The position numbers and the translations under genes were made by a program. This document shows positions 16,124 through 24,599 of a DNA stretch of 64,000 bases, piece by piece. Source of the stretch: Photobacterium ganghwense (GTDB taxonomy: Bacteria; Pseudomonadota; Gammaproteobacteria; Enterobacterales; Vibrionaceae). The stretch's first letter is position 1, and the number at the start of each line of letters is the position of its first letter. A model generated the notes under the pieces. The model searched no databases. It saw only the letters and a list, made by a program, of their open reading frames with translations, and was not told the DNA's origin. The stretch covers positions 39,848 to 103,847 of the forward strand of contig NZ_PYMI01000010.1 of assembly GCF_003025595.1 (NCBI RefSeq). The letters run 5' to 3'.

Positions 16124-16918
16124 ATGGACAAGATCAGCCATCAGAAAAGTAACATTGCGGCGATCAACCTGATTGACGGGCATTACCAGAGCTTCGCCTT
16201 CAAACGCCATTACCACCTGGATTACCACATCGGCCTGATTACCCATGGCCAGCAGGCATTTTACAGCCACGGCACCCGTCACTATGCCGGTCCCGGTGCC
16301 ACCATTCTGATGCCGCCGGATGTGATGCATGATGGGACTCCTATCGGCAGCGACGGCTATCAGGTGAAAGTGTTCAGTATCGACCCGGACTGGCTGGCCG
16401 ATCAGGCCGAAGCCGTTTCCGGTCACCGCGACTTTGGCTTTAACCGCCACCACCTTGACGACCCGGCGCTGTTTGGCCGCCTGACATCCCTGCACCAGTG
16501 CCTGAGCGATCCGCACACCTCCCAGCTGGCCAAAGACAGTATGCCGCTGGAAACCTTTTCGCTGCTGCTGACCCGTTACGGCCAGACCAGCCCCCAACCG
16601 GTTTATCGGCTTGGACGTTACAGCCTGCAACAACTGCGCGACTACGTGATGGCGCACCTGGATGAAAAAATCAGCCTGGCCGATTTAGCGTCACTGTGCG
16701 ACCTCAGCCCGTCCCAACTGCTGCGCCAGTTTAAAGCCGCGACCGGGTTTACCCCTTATGCCTGGCTCGCCCGGCTGCGTCTGGAACATGCCATGGCGCT
16801 GCTCAAGGCCGGTTACCGCAGCACCGACGTCGCGTTTCATGTCGGCTTTTACGATCAGGCGCACTTCACCCGTACCTTCAAACAGACTTTCGGCATTGCG
16901 CCCTCCCAGGTCCGCTAG
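16124..16918 (+). CDS. AraC family transcriptional regulator
   Basis: This 264-residue protein has an N-terminal cupin-like AraC sensing domain (about 15-150, with GPGATILMPPDVMHDG) and a C-terminal two-HTH AraC domain (about 165-262, with FYDQAHFTRTFKQTFGIAPSQ). It is followed directly by a LysE-type exporter on the same strand, a common regulator-exporter pair, so it probably senses an amino acid or related compound. AGGAAAAA precedes the start. Similar sites upstream of both genes suggest autoregulation and control of the exporter. Confidence 0.9.
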   Translation: MDKISHQKSNIAAINLIDGHYQSFAFKRHYHLDYHIGLITHGQQAFYSHGTRHYAGPGATILMPPDVMHDGTPIGSDGYQVKVFSIDPDWLADQAEAVSGHRDFGFNRHHLDDPALFGRLTSLHQCLSDPHTSQLAKDSMPLETFSLLLTRYGQTSPQPVYRLGRYSLQQLRDYVMAHLDEKISLADLASLCDLSPSQLLRQFKAATGFTPYAWLARLRLEHAMALLKAGYRSTDVAFHVGFYDQAHFTRTFKQTFGIAPSQVR

Positions 16919-16951
16919 CCCCACATCCTCCCGCCCACTTTTTCGCTCCGG

Positions 16952-16982
16952 TGTGAATTTTCTACAAGCGCCGTACGGCCAA
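16952..16982 (+). promoter_or_regulatory. Putative AraC-regulator site 2 (upstream of lysE-type gene)
   Basis: TGTGAATTTTCTACAAG...CGGCCAA is a near copy of the element at 15993-16023. It lies about 45-75 bases before the LysE start codon. Confidence 0.55.
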
Positions 16983-17026
16983 ACCCGGCAAGATAACCCT
17001 ATCTTCCGCTAACCGTAGTAATCACC

Positions 17027-17686
17027 ATGAATGAAGCGACCACGTTACTGACCCTGCTCACTGTTCACTTTATCGCGCTGATGAGCCCGGGCCCCGATTT
17101 TGCCCTGGTCGTCCAGAATGCCGGGCGATACGGCCGCCAGACCGGCGTAATGATCGCGCTGGGCCTGTCACTGGGGATCCTGCTCCACTCGATTCTCAGC
17201 CTGACCGGAGCCAGCCTGCTGATCCACCAGCACCCGACTCTGTTTGCCCTGCTGCAGGCCGCTGGCAGCGGCTACTTACTGTGGCTCGGTATTGGCGCCC
17301 TGAAAGGCACCTGGCACTACTGGCAACAGCGTCATAACGCCAGTGGCGCTGCCGCATCAACCTCGCCCGGCCTGACTATCGCCAGCAAGCGACAGGCGCT
17401 GGCGCGCGGATTTACCACTAATATCCTGAACCCGAAAGCGCTGGTGTTTTTCCTCAGCCTGCTGTCGACCCTGGTACCGGCGGGCATGTCACTGAGCGGT
17501 AAGGTCTCAGCCATCGGCATGCTGTGGCTGCTGTCGTTTCTGTGGTTTGCCATGCTGGCGTGGCTGCTGACCGGCGAGCGCCTGCAACAGAAACTGCGCG
17601 CCTGGACGCCCATCATCGACGGTCTGTGCGGCCTGCTGTTCACCGCCATCGGCGGGACCATTCTACTCAACCTGTTGCTTGCTTGA
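17027..17686 (+). CDS. LysE/RhtB family amino-acid exporter
   Basis: This 219-residue inner-membrane protein has about six transmembrane helices. It shows the LysE/RhtB signature SPGPDFALVVQNAGRYGRQTG near residue 20 and NILNPKALVFFLSLL in the middle. Members export amino acids or their derivatives. The specific substrate cannot be told from sequence. It probably responds to the upstream AraC regulator through the paired sites described above. Confidence 0.9.
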   Translation: MNEATTLLTLLTVHFIALMSPGPDFALVVQNAGRYGRQTGVMIALGLSLGILLHSILSLTGASLLIHQHPTLFALLQAAGSGYLLWLGIGALKGTWHYWQQRHNASGAAASTSPGLTIASKRQALARGFTTNILNPKALVFFLSLLSTLVPAGMSLSGKVSAIGMLWLLSFLWFAMLAWLLTGERLQQKLRAWTPIIDGLCGLLFTAIGGTILLNLLLA

Positions 17687-17776
17687 CTTGCTGCACAAAC
17701 ATACACGCGAACAGTGGACGGCAACCCGCAGCGCTTTTAGGCTAAATGCAGCCTAAACATGGAAAAGGATAGAGAT

Positions 17777-19546
17777 ATGTCATGGAAGCACCCTGCCACC
17801 CGACTGACCCTGTTAGCCTGCCTGATCGCGAGCGCCCCTTATGCGGCCGCCAAAGACACGCAGCAGAGTACCGACCAGCTCGCGCCTGAGGCCGCAACCG
17901 GCCTGACCCAGCAGCAGCTGGTTCAGGGCAAAGACTGGATGGTGGCCTCGGCCAACCCGTATGCCAGCGAAGCCGGTGCCGCTATTCTGAAACAGGGCGG
18001 CAATGCGATTGATGCCATGGTCGCGACCCAGCTGGTGCTCGGCCTGACCGAGCCGCAATCGTCCGGGATCGGCGGCGGCGCGTTTCTGGTGTATTGGGAC
18101 AGCAGCCAAAAAGCGCTGACTACTTTTGACGGCCGCGAAACCGCGCCGTTCGGCGTCACCCCGGTGCTGTTCCAGAATGACCAAGGGGAGCCGCTGGAAT
18201 TTTATGATGCCGTGGTCGGCGGCCGCTCCGTCGGAACGCCGGGCACCGTCAAGCTGATGTGGTACACCCACCAGCGCATGGGCAAGCTGGCCTGGAACAA
18301 GCTGTTTGAACCGGCGATCAAACTGGCGAAAGACGGCTTTACCGTCAGCCCACGCCTGGCGGCACTGGTCGCCAGCGAGCAGGACTCCCTCAAACGCTTT
18401 GACGCCACCCGCGCCTATTTTTTCCATGACGACGGGACACCGATTCAGGCCGGAGAAACCCTGACAAACCCGGCTTACGCCGATACCCTGCGCCAGATTG
18501 CCGAGCGCGGCGCGAGTGCTTTCTACACCGGCGACATCGCCCGTGACATCGTCCAGACCGTGCGTACCGCGCCGGGCAATCCCGGCGTGCTGAGCACCAT
18601 GGATCTGGCCACCTATCAGGTCAAAGAGCGTGAGCCGGTGTGCGCCCCGTACCGCCAATACGACATCTGCGGCATGGGGCCACCGAGTTCCGGCGCCCTG
18701 ACTCTGGGCCAGATCCTCGGCATGCTCAGCCATTACAATCTGGCAGAACTGGGGCCGGATAACCCGACCAGCTGGCGCCTGCTGGGCGACGCCTCCCGCC
18801 TCGCCTTCGCTGACCGCGGCCGCTACATGGCCGACAGCGATTACGTGCCGATGCCGACCAAAGGCCTGCTGGCCGACGATTACCTCAGCTCCCGGGCTAC
18901 CCTGCTGAAAGGGGAACAGGCGCTGGCCAGCGTGAATGCCGGCCAACCGGCCTGGGATCATGCCATGCGCTATGCACCGGATGAGTCGATTGAACTGCCG
19001 TCCACCAGCCATTTCGCGATTGTCGACAAAGACCGCAACATGGTGTCAATTACCACCACGATTGAAAACGGCTTCGGCTCCCGCCTGATGGTACGCGGCT
19101 TCCTGCTCAACAACGAACTGACTGACTTTTCATTCCGCAGCCATAACGATGGCCAGCCGATTGCCAACCGTATCGAGCCGGGCAAACGGCCACGCTCATC
19201 GATGGCACCCACCATTGTGATGGAAAACGGCAAACCGGTGATGGCGATCGGCTCACCGGGCGGCAGCCAGATCATCGGCTATGTGGCGAAAACGCTGGTC
19301 GGCCATCTCGACTGGGGCCTAGATCTGCAACAGGCGATCAGCCTGCCGAACATGAACAACCGCTTCGGCCCGTTTGAACTGGAAGCCGGTACCGCCGCAG
19401 CGGAGTGGGCACCGAAGCTGGAGCAGCTCGGCTTTACGACCCAGGTCAAAGAGCTGAATTCCGGTGTGCAGGCCATTAAGCTGGACGGCAAAAACCTGGT
19501 AGGGGCCGCCGACCCGCGGCGCGAAGGCAAGGTTATCGCCCAGTAA
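17777..19546 (+). CDS. ggt: Gamma-glutamyltransferase
   Basis: This 589-residue periplasmic enzyme removes or transfers the gamma-glutamyl group of glutathione and similar compounds. A signal peptide covers about residues 1-26. The conserved PSTSHFAIVDKDRNMVS contains the Thr that becomes the N-terminal nucleophile after self-cleavage into large and small subunits. The lid/oxyanion region PRSSMAPTIV and GSPGGSQII follow. The start at 17777 has AAGGAT upstream; an ATG at 17759 is less likely. The length matches E. coli Ggt (580). Confidence 0.95.
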   Translation: MSWKHPATRLTLLACLIASAPYAAAKDTQQSTDQLAPEAATGLTQQQLVQGKDWMVASANPYASEAGAAILKQGGNAIDAMVATQLVLGLTEPQSSGIGGGAFLVYWDSSQKALTTFDGRETAPFGVTPVLFQNDQGEPLEFYDAVVGGRSVGTPGTVKLMWYTHQRMGKLAWNKLFEPAIKLAKDGFTVSPRLAALVASEQDSLKRFDATRAYFFHDDGTPIQAGETLTNPAYADTLRQIAERGASAFYTGDIARDIVQTVRTAPGNPGVLSTMDLATYQVKEREPVCAPYRQYDICGMGPPSSGALTLGQILGMLSHYNLAELGPDNPTSWRLLGDASRLAFADRGRYMADSDYVPMPTKGLLADDYLSSRATLLKGEQALASVNAGQPAWDHAMRYAPDESIELPSTSHFAIVDKDRNMVSITTTIENGFGSRLMVRGFLLNNELTDFSFRSHNDGQPIANRIEPGKRPRSSMAPTIVMENGKPVMAIGSPGGSQIIGYVAKTLVGHLDWGLDLQQAISLPNMNNRFGPFELEAGTAAAEWAPKLEQLGFTTQVKELNSGVQAIKLDGKNLVGAADPRREGKVIAQ

Positions 19547-19570
19547 CCGGACAGCCGGTCTGATGCCATG

Positions 19571-19604
19571 AAAAAGCCCGCTGACAACAACTGTCAGCGG
19601 GCTT
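19571..19604. terminator. Terminator between ggt and uvrD
   Basis: The 12-base-pair stem AGCCCGCTGACA/TGTCAGCGGGCT has a T5 tail on the minus strand (uvrD side) and a weaker tail on the plus strand. Confidence 0.85.
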
Positions 19605-19631
19605 GATTGATCGCCAGCGGGGAGTGTCAGC

Positions 19632-21803
19632 TTACATCGGCTCCAGCTTGGCAAACTGCGTTACCAGCCATTTGATCCCTTCGCCATTAAAGGCCACCTG
19701 CACCCGACTCTGGGCACCACTGCCTTCAAAGTTGATGATGGTGCCTTCGCCGAATTTCGGGTGCAGCACCCGCTGGCCAAGGCTGAAACCAGTCTGGTTA
19801 AAGTTCTCGTTGACCTGGGTCTGACTGAAGCGACCGCTGCTCGCCGGCCGCGAGACCTTGGCCTTCATCCGAACCTCTTCGATGTGCTCTTCCGGGATTT
19901 CGCGGATAAAACGCGACGGCTTGTGGTAGTTGTCCTTGCCGTACAGGCGACGCATCTCTGCATAGGTGATATACAGCTTCTGCATTGCCCGGGTCATCCC
20001 CACGTAACACAGACGGCGCTCTTCCTCGAGACGGCCGACTTCCTCCGTCGTCCGACTGCTCGGGAACATGCCTTCTTCCACCCCGACCATAAAGACCATC
20101 GGGAATTCCAATCCCTTGGCGCTGTGCATGGTCATCAGCTGAACCGCGTCTTCAAAATCATCCGCCTGTCCTTCACCGGCTTCCAACGCCGCATGCGACA
20201 GGAAGGCCGACAACGGGCTCATGTCTTCCGCTTCTTCCGGGACTTCGAACTGTCGGGTCGCGGTTACCAGCTCTTCCAGGTTTTCAATCCGGGCTTGCGC
20301 CTTCTCGCCTTTTTCCTGCTCGTACATCGCCCGCAGGCCGGAGTTGCGGATCACCTCATCGGTTTGCTGGAACAACGGCAGCTCGCGGGTGTCATCTTCC
20401 AGCGCATTGACCAGCTCGATGAAACGGCGCAGCGAATTGGCCGCACGCCCCGCCAGCACCTGCTCTTCCAGCAGCGCGACACTGGCCTGCCACATCGTGG
20501 CTCCCCGGTCACGCGCTGCCAGACGAATGGTTTCCAGCGTCCGCTCACCCAGCCCCCGAGCCGGGGTGTTCACCACCCGCTCAAACGAGGCATCGTCGTG
20601 GCGGTTGGCAATCAGACGTAAATACGACAGGGCATCTTTGATTTCCTGACGCTCGAAGAACCTCATCCCGCCGTAAATGCGGTACGGCATACCGGCCTGA
20701 ATCAGTGCCTCTTCCAGCACCCGCGACTGGGCGTTGCTGCGGTACAGCATTGCAGTGTCAGCCAGCGCGCCGCCCTGATCCTGCCACTCGCGAATTTTCC
20801 CGACCACAAAGCGGGCTTCGTCCAGCTCGTTGTACGCCGAGTAAACCGAGATCAGCTCCCCTTCGGTACCTTCGGTCCACAGGTTTTTACCCATGCGCTC
20901 GTTGTTGTTGGCAATCAGGCCGTTCGCCGCCTTCAGGATATTGCCTGTCGAGCGGTAGTTCTGCTCCAGGAAAATCGATTTGGCGTCTTTGAAGTCGTTG
21001 AGGAAACGCTGGATATTTTCCACCTTAGCGCCCCGCCAGCCGTAGATGGACTGGTCATCGTCGCCCACGATCATCACGTGACAGTCCGGCCCCGCCATCA
21101 GGCGCAGCCAGGCAAACTGAATGTTGTTGGTATCCTGAAACTCGTCCACCAGAATGTGCTTGAAGCGCGCCTGGTAGTGCTCGCGGATATGCTTACTGCG
21201 TTGCAGCAGCTCAAACGAGCGCAGCAGCAGCTCGGCAAAATCGACCATCCCGGCCCGATCACAGGCTTCCTGATAGGCATGGTAGACCCGCAACCAGGTC
21301 TGCTCGATCGGATCGTTGAACGTATCGATGTGCTGCGGACGCAACCCTTCGTCTTTCTTGCCGTTGATGTACCACGCCGCCTGACGGGCCGGCCACTGTT
21401 TCTCGTCCAGGTTCTGAGCCTTGATCAAACGGCGCAACAGGCGCATCTGATCGTCCGAGTCCAGAATGTTGAAATCTTCCGGTAACCCGGCGTCAAGATA
21501 GTGGGCACGCAGCATCCGGTGACACAGGCCGTGGAACGTGCCGTTCCACATGCCCGACAGCGAGCCGTGCATCAGGTCGTTAATCCGGCCACGCATTTCT
21601 GCCGCCGCTTTGTTGGTGAAGGTCACCGACATGATGGAGTACGGCGACGCCTGCTCAATCCCCATCAACCAGGCGATACGATGGACCAGTACCCGGGTTT
21701 TGCCACTACCGGCCCCGGCCAGCACCAGATAATTGCCCAGCGGGGCCGCCACAGCCTCGCGTTGTTTGTCATTCAGGCCATCTAACAGAAGTGAAACGTC
21801 CAT
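19632..21803 (-). CDS. uvrD: DNA helicase II UvrD
   Basis: This 723-residue superfamily 1A 3'-5' helicase acts in nucleotide-excision and mismatch repair. Visible motifs are Walker A AGAGSGKTRVL (about 30-40), DEFQDTNNIQ, GDDDQSIYGWRGA, EQNYRST and the C-terminal TMHSAKGLEF. The C-terminal Tudor-like tail (VLHPKFGEGTI) that binds RNA polymerase or MutL is present. The length matches E. coli UvrD (720). An SOS-box-like sequence lies just upstream. Confidence 0.98.
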   Translation of the reverse strand: MDVSLLLDGLNDKQREAVAAPLGNYLVLAGAGSGKTRVLVHRIAWLMGIEQASPYSIMSVTFTNKAAAEMRGRINDLMHGSLSGMWNGTFHGLCHRMLRAHYLDAGLPEDFNILDSDDQMRLLRRLIKAQNLDEKQWPARQAAWYINGKKDEGLRPQHIDTFNDPIEQTWLRVYHAYQEACDRAGMVDFAELLLRSFELLQRSKHIREHYQARFKHILVDEFQDTNNIQFAWLRLMAGPDCHVMIVGDDDQSIYGWRGAKVENIQRFLNDFKDAKSIFLEQNYRSTGNILKAANGLIANNNERMGKNLWTEGTEGELISVYSAYNELDEARFVVGKIREWQDQGGALADTAMLYRSNAQSRVLEEALIQAGMPYRIYGGMRFFERQEIKDALSYLRLIANRHDDASFERVVNTPARGLGERTLETIRLAARDRGATMWQASVALLEEQVLAGRAANSLRRFIELVNALEDDTRELPLFQQTDEVIRNSGLRAMYEQEKGEKAQARIENLEELVTATRQFEVPEEAEDMSPLSAFLSHAALEAGEGQADDFEDAVQLMTMHSAKGLEFPMVFMVGVEEGMFPSSRTTEEVGRLEEERRLCYVGMTRAMQKLYITYAEMRRLYGKDNYHKPSRFIREIPEEHIEEVRMKAKVSRPASSGRFSQTQVNENFNQTGFSLGQRVLHPKFGEGTIINFEGSGAQSRVQVAFNGEGIKWLVTQFAKLEPM

Positions 21804-21812
21804 CGCTCTCTA

Positions 21813-21828
21813 CTGGTTATTTATACAA
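21813..21828 (-). promoter_or_regulatory. LexA (SOS) box before uvrD
   Basis: On the minus strand TTGTATAAATAACCAG matches E. coli uvrD's SOS box CTGTATATATACCCAG at 13 of 16 positions and lies 10-25 bases before the uvrD start codon. DNA damage should therefore raise uvrD expression. Confidence 0.7.
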
Positions 21829-22137
21829 TGGTGGTGATTATAACCACAAAGCCGCCTCTGATGCGAGGAGCCCACGGAATCAAAGGCGGGAAAATCACGG
21901 CCCGCGGCGACCCGAGGGCGCCAAACCCATCTCTGATATCAACCGCTTGGCAGCCCGAATTGATCTATGCTTGGAAAGAAAAACGTTAATAGGTCGTTAA
22001 AAAACTCGCCCCGGCATGAAATTAATCCCGGGCTCCCCCTTTCTACTGTTTCGAACGCACCGCAACGGTGCCCGCCCAACCCGCTGCCGACCGGGCAACG
22101 GTGCAGGCATCAGCCCGCAAAAAGAAGAGGAATGACC
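21829..22137. other. uvrD-bufA intergenic region
   Basis: About 310 bases separate the divergent uvrD and buf operons. A small palindrome GTGGTGATTATAACCAC lies at 21831-21847. I could not identify a convincing sigma-70 or ECF-type promoter for the buf operon. No other feature was seen. Confidence 0.4.
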
Positions 22138-22401
22138 ATGAAAAAGACCAACATTGCACTCGCCACTGCGGTGACAGGTTTGATCGCCCTTGCCGGAACA
22201 GCCCTGACCACCACCTCCGCCGTGGCAGCCGATGCGAAAGAGAAATGCTACGGTGTCGCCAAAGCCGGGAAAAATGACTGCGCGACCAAAACCGGGTCAT
22301 GCGCCGGGACCGCCAAAACCGACGGACAGAAAGATGCGTTTGTGCTAGTGCCTAAAGGCCTGTGTGACAAACTGGCTGGCGGCTCCACCGAGGCGAAGTA
22401 A
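22138..22401 (+). CDS. bufA1: Bufferin precursor peptide BufA1 (DUF2282)
   Basis: This 87-residue secreted peptide has a signal peptide (about residues 1-31, ending SAVAA) followed by a short Lys/Gly-rich core with four cysteines: Cys37 in EKCYG, Cys48 in NDCAT, Cys55 in GSCAG and Cys76 in GLCDK. This spacing is the hallmark of DUF2282/bufferin-1 precursors, whose core cysteines are modified by an MNIO enzyme to thiooxazole-type groups and bind copper in the periplasm. The ATG at 22138 is preceded by AAGAAGAGG. It heads a four-gene operon and abuts bufB (TAA then ATG). Confidence 0.92.
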   Translation: MKKTNIALATAVTGLIALAGTALTTTSAVAADAKEKCYGVAKAGKNDCATKTGSCAGTAKTDGQKDAFVLVPKGLCDKLAGGSTEAK

Positions 22402-23274
22402 ATGACGAGCCCTACCCCTGACCGCCTGCCAGCCGACCGGATGGTCGGGGTGGGGCTTCGCGCTCCTCACCTCCACACCTTCCAGCACGAGCAACCAGCC
22501 ACCGGCTGGCTGGAAATTCACAGTGAAAACTACTTCAACCCGCACACGGCTGCCCGTCAGCAGTTACGGGCCATCGCGGCACACTACCCGATCAGCTGCC
22601 ATGGGATCGGGCTGTCGCTTGGCTCTGCGGATGCGCTTGACCCGGCCCATCTCCGCCAGCTCAAAGCACTGGTTGACGAACTCGACCCGATTGCCGTTTC
22701 CGATCACCTGAGCTGGAGTTCGGTCAACGGCCAGTACTTCAATGATCTGCTGCCCCTGCCTTACACCGAAGAAGCACTGACCTTGTTCTGCCACAAGGTC
22801 GAGCAGGTACAGGATGCGTTGGGGCGCGAGTTTCTGGTAGAAAACCCGTCCAGCTACCTCAGATTCAGCCATTCCACCATGCCGGAATGGGAATTTCTGC
22901 GGGAAGTTCAACAGCGCACCGGGTGCGGGCTGCTGCTTGATCTCAACAATATATATGTCAGTGCCTTTAACCATGGCTTTGACTGCGCCCGATACCTGGC
23001 CGCCATTGACCCTGCCAGTGTGAAAGAAATCCACCTCGCCGGGTTTACGGTAAAAGCGCTGGCGGAGGGCGAGATTTGGATCGACACCCACAGCTGCCCA
23101 GTCAGCGAACCGGTGTGGCAACTCTACCGCCAGTGGATCCGCCAGCACGGCGCGGTGCCCACCCTGATTGAATGGGATCTCGATATTCCGGCCCTGCCCG
23201 TGTTACTGGATGAAGCGGCCAAAGCCCGTGCCATCCTGACAGAGGAGACCATCAATGGCTCTGTCACCGTCTGA
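22402..23274 (+). CDS. bufB: MNIO-family RiPP-modifying enzyme BufB (DUF692)
   Basis: This 290-residue cytoplasmic enzyme belongs to the DUF692 multinuclear non-heme iron oxidase family, related to MbnB of methanobactin synthesis. It is a TIM-barrel protein; conserved acidic and His segments include EIHSENYF, SCHGIGLSLGS, VSDHLSW, VENPSSY, LLLDLNNIYVS, EIHLAGF and LIEWDLDIP, which supply the iron ligands. It should oxidise core cysteines of BufA with the help of BufC. The start codon directly follows the bufA stop, and the end overlaps bufC by 20 bases, so translation is coupled. Confidence 0.93.
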   Translation: MTSPTPDRLPADRMVGVGLRAPHLHTFQHEQPATGWLEIHSENYFNPHTAARQQLRAIAAHYPISCHGIGLSLGSADALDPAHLRQLKALVDELDPIAVSDHLSWSSVNGQYFNDLLPLPYTEEALTLFCHKVEQVQDALGREFLVENPSSYLRFSHSTMPEWEFLREVQQRTGCGLLLDLNNIYVSAFNHGFDCARYLAAIDPASVKEIHLAGFTVKALAEGEIWIDTHSCPVSEPVWQLYRQWIRQHGAVPTLIEWDLDIPALPVLLDEAAKARAILTEETINGSVTV

Positions 23275-24028
23275 TGCCCTGCACCGGCTGCAACAGGACT
23301 TTGCCCGCGCGCTGCACTATCAGCCCAGCGAGGTCACTGAGACGATGGTACCGGGGATATTCCCTGCCGAGCAGCTGCTGCAGATTTACCGCAACAATTT
23401 CATTATCGGCTTGTCCGAGGTGCTGAGCGCAACCTATCCATGCTGTCAGGCAGTGGTGGGCGAGGAATGTTTTACGCAGTTGGCACGCCAGCATGTGCTG
23501 CATCAGCCACTCGAACAGGGTGATGTCAGCCATTACGGCGCCGGTTTTGCTGACACGATTGAGTGCCAGCCGAGCCTGGTCGCAGCCGTACCGTATCTGG
23601 CGGATCTGGCCCGGCTCGAATGGCAGGCAGACCGAGCCAGCCAGCTCCCGCTTGCACCCCAACTGGATCTGGGCCAGTTGGCCGCCATTCGCGAGGACAA
23701 TATCGGTTCACTGCGACTGACGGTTGCACCTTCTGTCCGCACGCTGGATACCGCGACTCCGGCTGCCAGCCTGTGGCAGATGATTCGCCGCGACAACCTG
23801 ATACCGCTCGATTTGACCCAACCGGAGTCAGCCCTGATCCTGCGCCGCCCTGACGGTATCGAGGTGCTGGCCACCACACCAGCCGCCACCGCGCTAGTGC
23901 GTTTATGTCAGGCCGGTCAGCCGCTGGGTCAGGCCAGCGACCCGATGCTGGAGTGCCTGCCCGGACTGATCCAACAGCAAATCTTTACCACCCTTCACGG
24001 CCTACCACAGGGAGACTGCACATGCTGA
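23255..24028 (+). CDS. bufC: BufC, DUF2063-domain partner of the MNIO enzyme
   Basis: This 257-residue protein has an N-terminal DUF2063 domain (about residues 8-95, with IYRNNFIIGLSEVLSATYP and the nearby VGEECF). These domains recognise RiPP precursors and bring them to the MNIO enzyme. The C-terminal half is less conserved, as usual. The gene overlaps bufB by 20 bases and the DoxX gene by 7. The annotation 'putative DNA-binding domain' seen for this family is historical and probably misleading here. Confidence 0.9.
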   Translation: MALSPSDALHRLQQDFARALHYQPSEVTETMVPGIFPAEQLLQIYRNNFIIGLSEVLSATYPCCQAVVGEECFTQLARQHVLHQPLEQGDVSHYGAGFADTIECQPSLVAAVPYLADLARLEWQADRASQLPLAPQLDLGQLAAIREDNIGSLRLTVAPSVRTLDTATPAASLWQMIRRDNLIPLDLTQPESALILRRPDGIEVLATTPAATALVRLCQAGQPLGQASDPMLECLPGLIQQQIFTTLHGLPQGDCTC

Positions 24029-24477
24029 AATTCATCAAGCAGGTGGATTACACCGCCCAACGGCTCGTCGAACCTCTGGTTCCCCTGCTGCTACTGTTTA
24101 CCCGCCTGTGGGTGGCCTGGGTGTTTTTCAAATCCGGCATGGTGAAATACACCAGTTGGGACAGCACCCTCTATCTGTTTGAGTTTGAGTATCAGGTTCC
24201 CCTGTTACCGTTTGAAACCGCGGCCTACCTGGGGACCGCCGCCGAGCTTATCCTCCCGGTTTTCCTGGCGCTGGGATTGTTTACCCGCCCTATGGCGCTA
24301 CTCCTGTTCGGGTTCAATATGGTGGCCGTGCTGTCTTACCCCCAACTTTGGGAGCAAGGTTTCTATGACCACCAATTGTGGGGCATGATGCTGCTGGTGA
24401 ATGTGTTCTGGGGAGGCGGCATGATCTCGCTCGACCACCTGATCAAGCCTGAGCCAAGGCGGAGCCTGCTGGAGTAA
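24022..24477 (+). CDS. DoxX family membrane protein of the buf operon
   Basis: This 151-residue inner-membrane protein has four predicted helices and a DoxX signature (RLWVAWVFFKSGMVKY, then GTAAELILPVFLALGLFTRP). DoxX proteins often close bufferin operons and may handle redox or thiol chemistry, but the role is unproven. The chosen ATG at 24022 overlaps the end of bufC and follows GGGAGA. It ends just before a strong terminator. Confidence 0.9.
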   Translation: MLKFIKQVDYTAQRLVEPLVPLLLLFTRLWVAWVFFKSGMVKYTSWDSTLYLFEFEYQVPLLPFETAAYLGTAAELILPVFLALGLFTRPMALLLFGFNMVAVLSYPQLWEQGFYDHQLWGMMLLVNVFWGGGMISLDHLIKPEPRRSLLE

Positions 24478-24540
24478 CGCCCAACCCGGTTGCCGGAGCC
24501 CCGGAGGGCATCCCCACCAAACGCCGATCAAGGAAAGCAA

Positions 24541-24577
24541 AAAACAAACAGGACAGCCCGTGGGCTGTCCTGTTTTC
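24541..24577. terminator. Bidirectional terminator between buf operon and yigB
   Basis: The 13-base-pair stem AACAGGACAGCCC/GGGCTGTCCTGTT is flanked by A-rich and T-rich tracts, so it can serve both converging operons. Confidence 0.85.
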
Positions 24578-24599
24578 TGTATCCGTGTGCAAGGCCGAT

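Noticed and set aside
17813..19012. 399-codon minus-strand ORF opposite ggt
   Set aside because: It is antisense to a full-length gamma-glutamyltransferase and has no domain.
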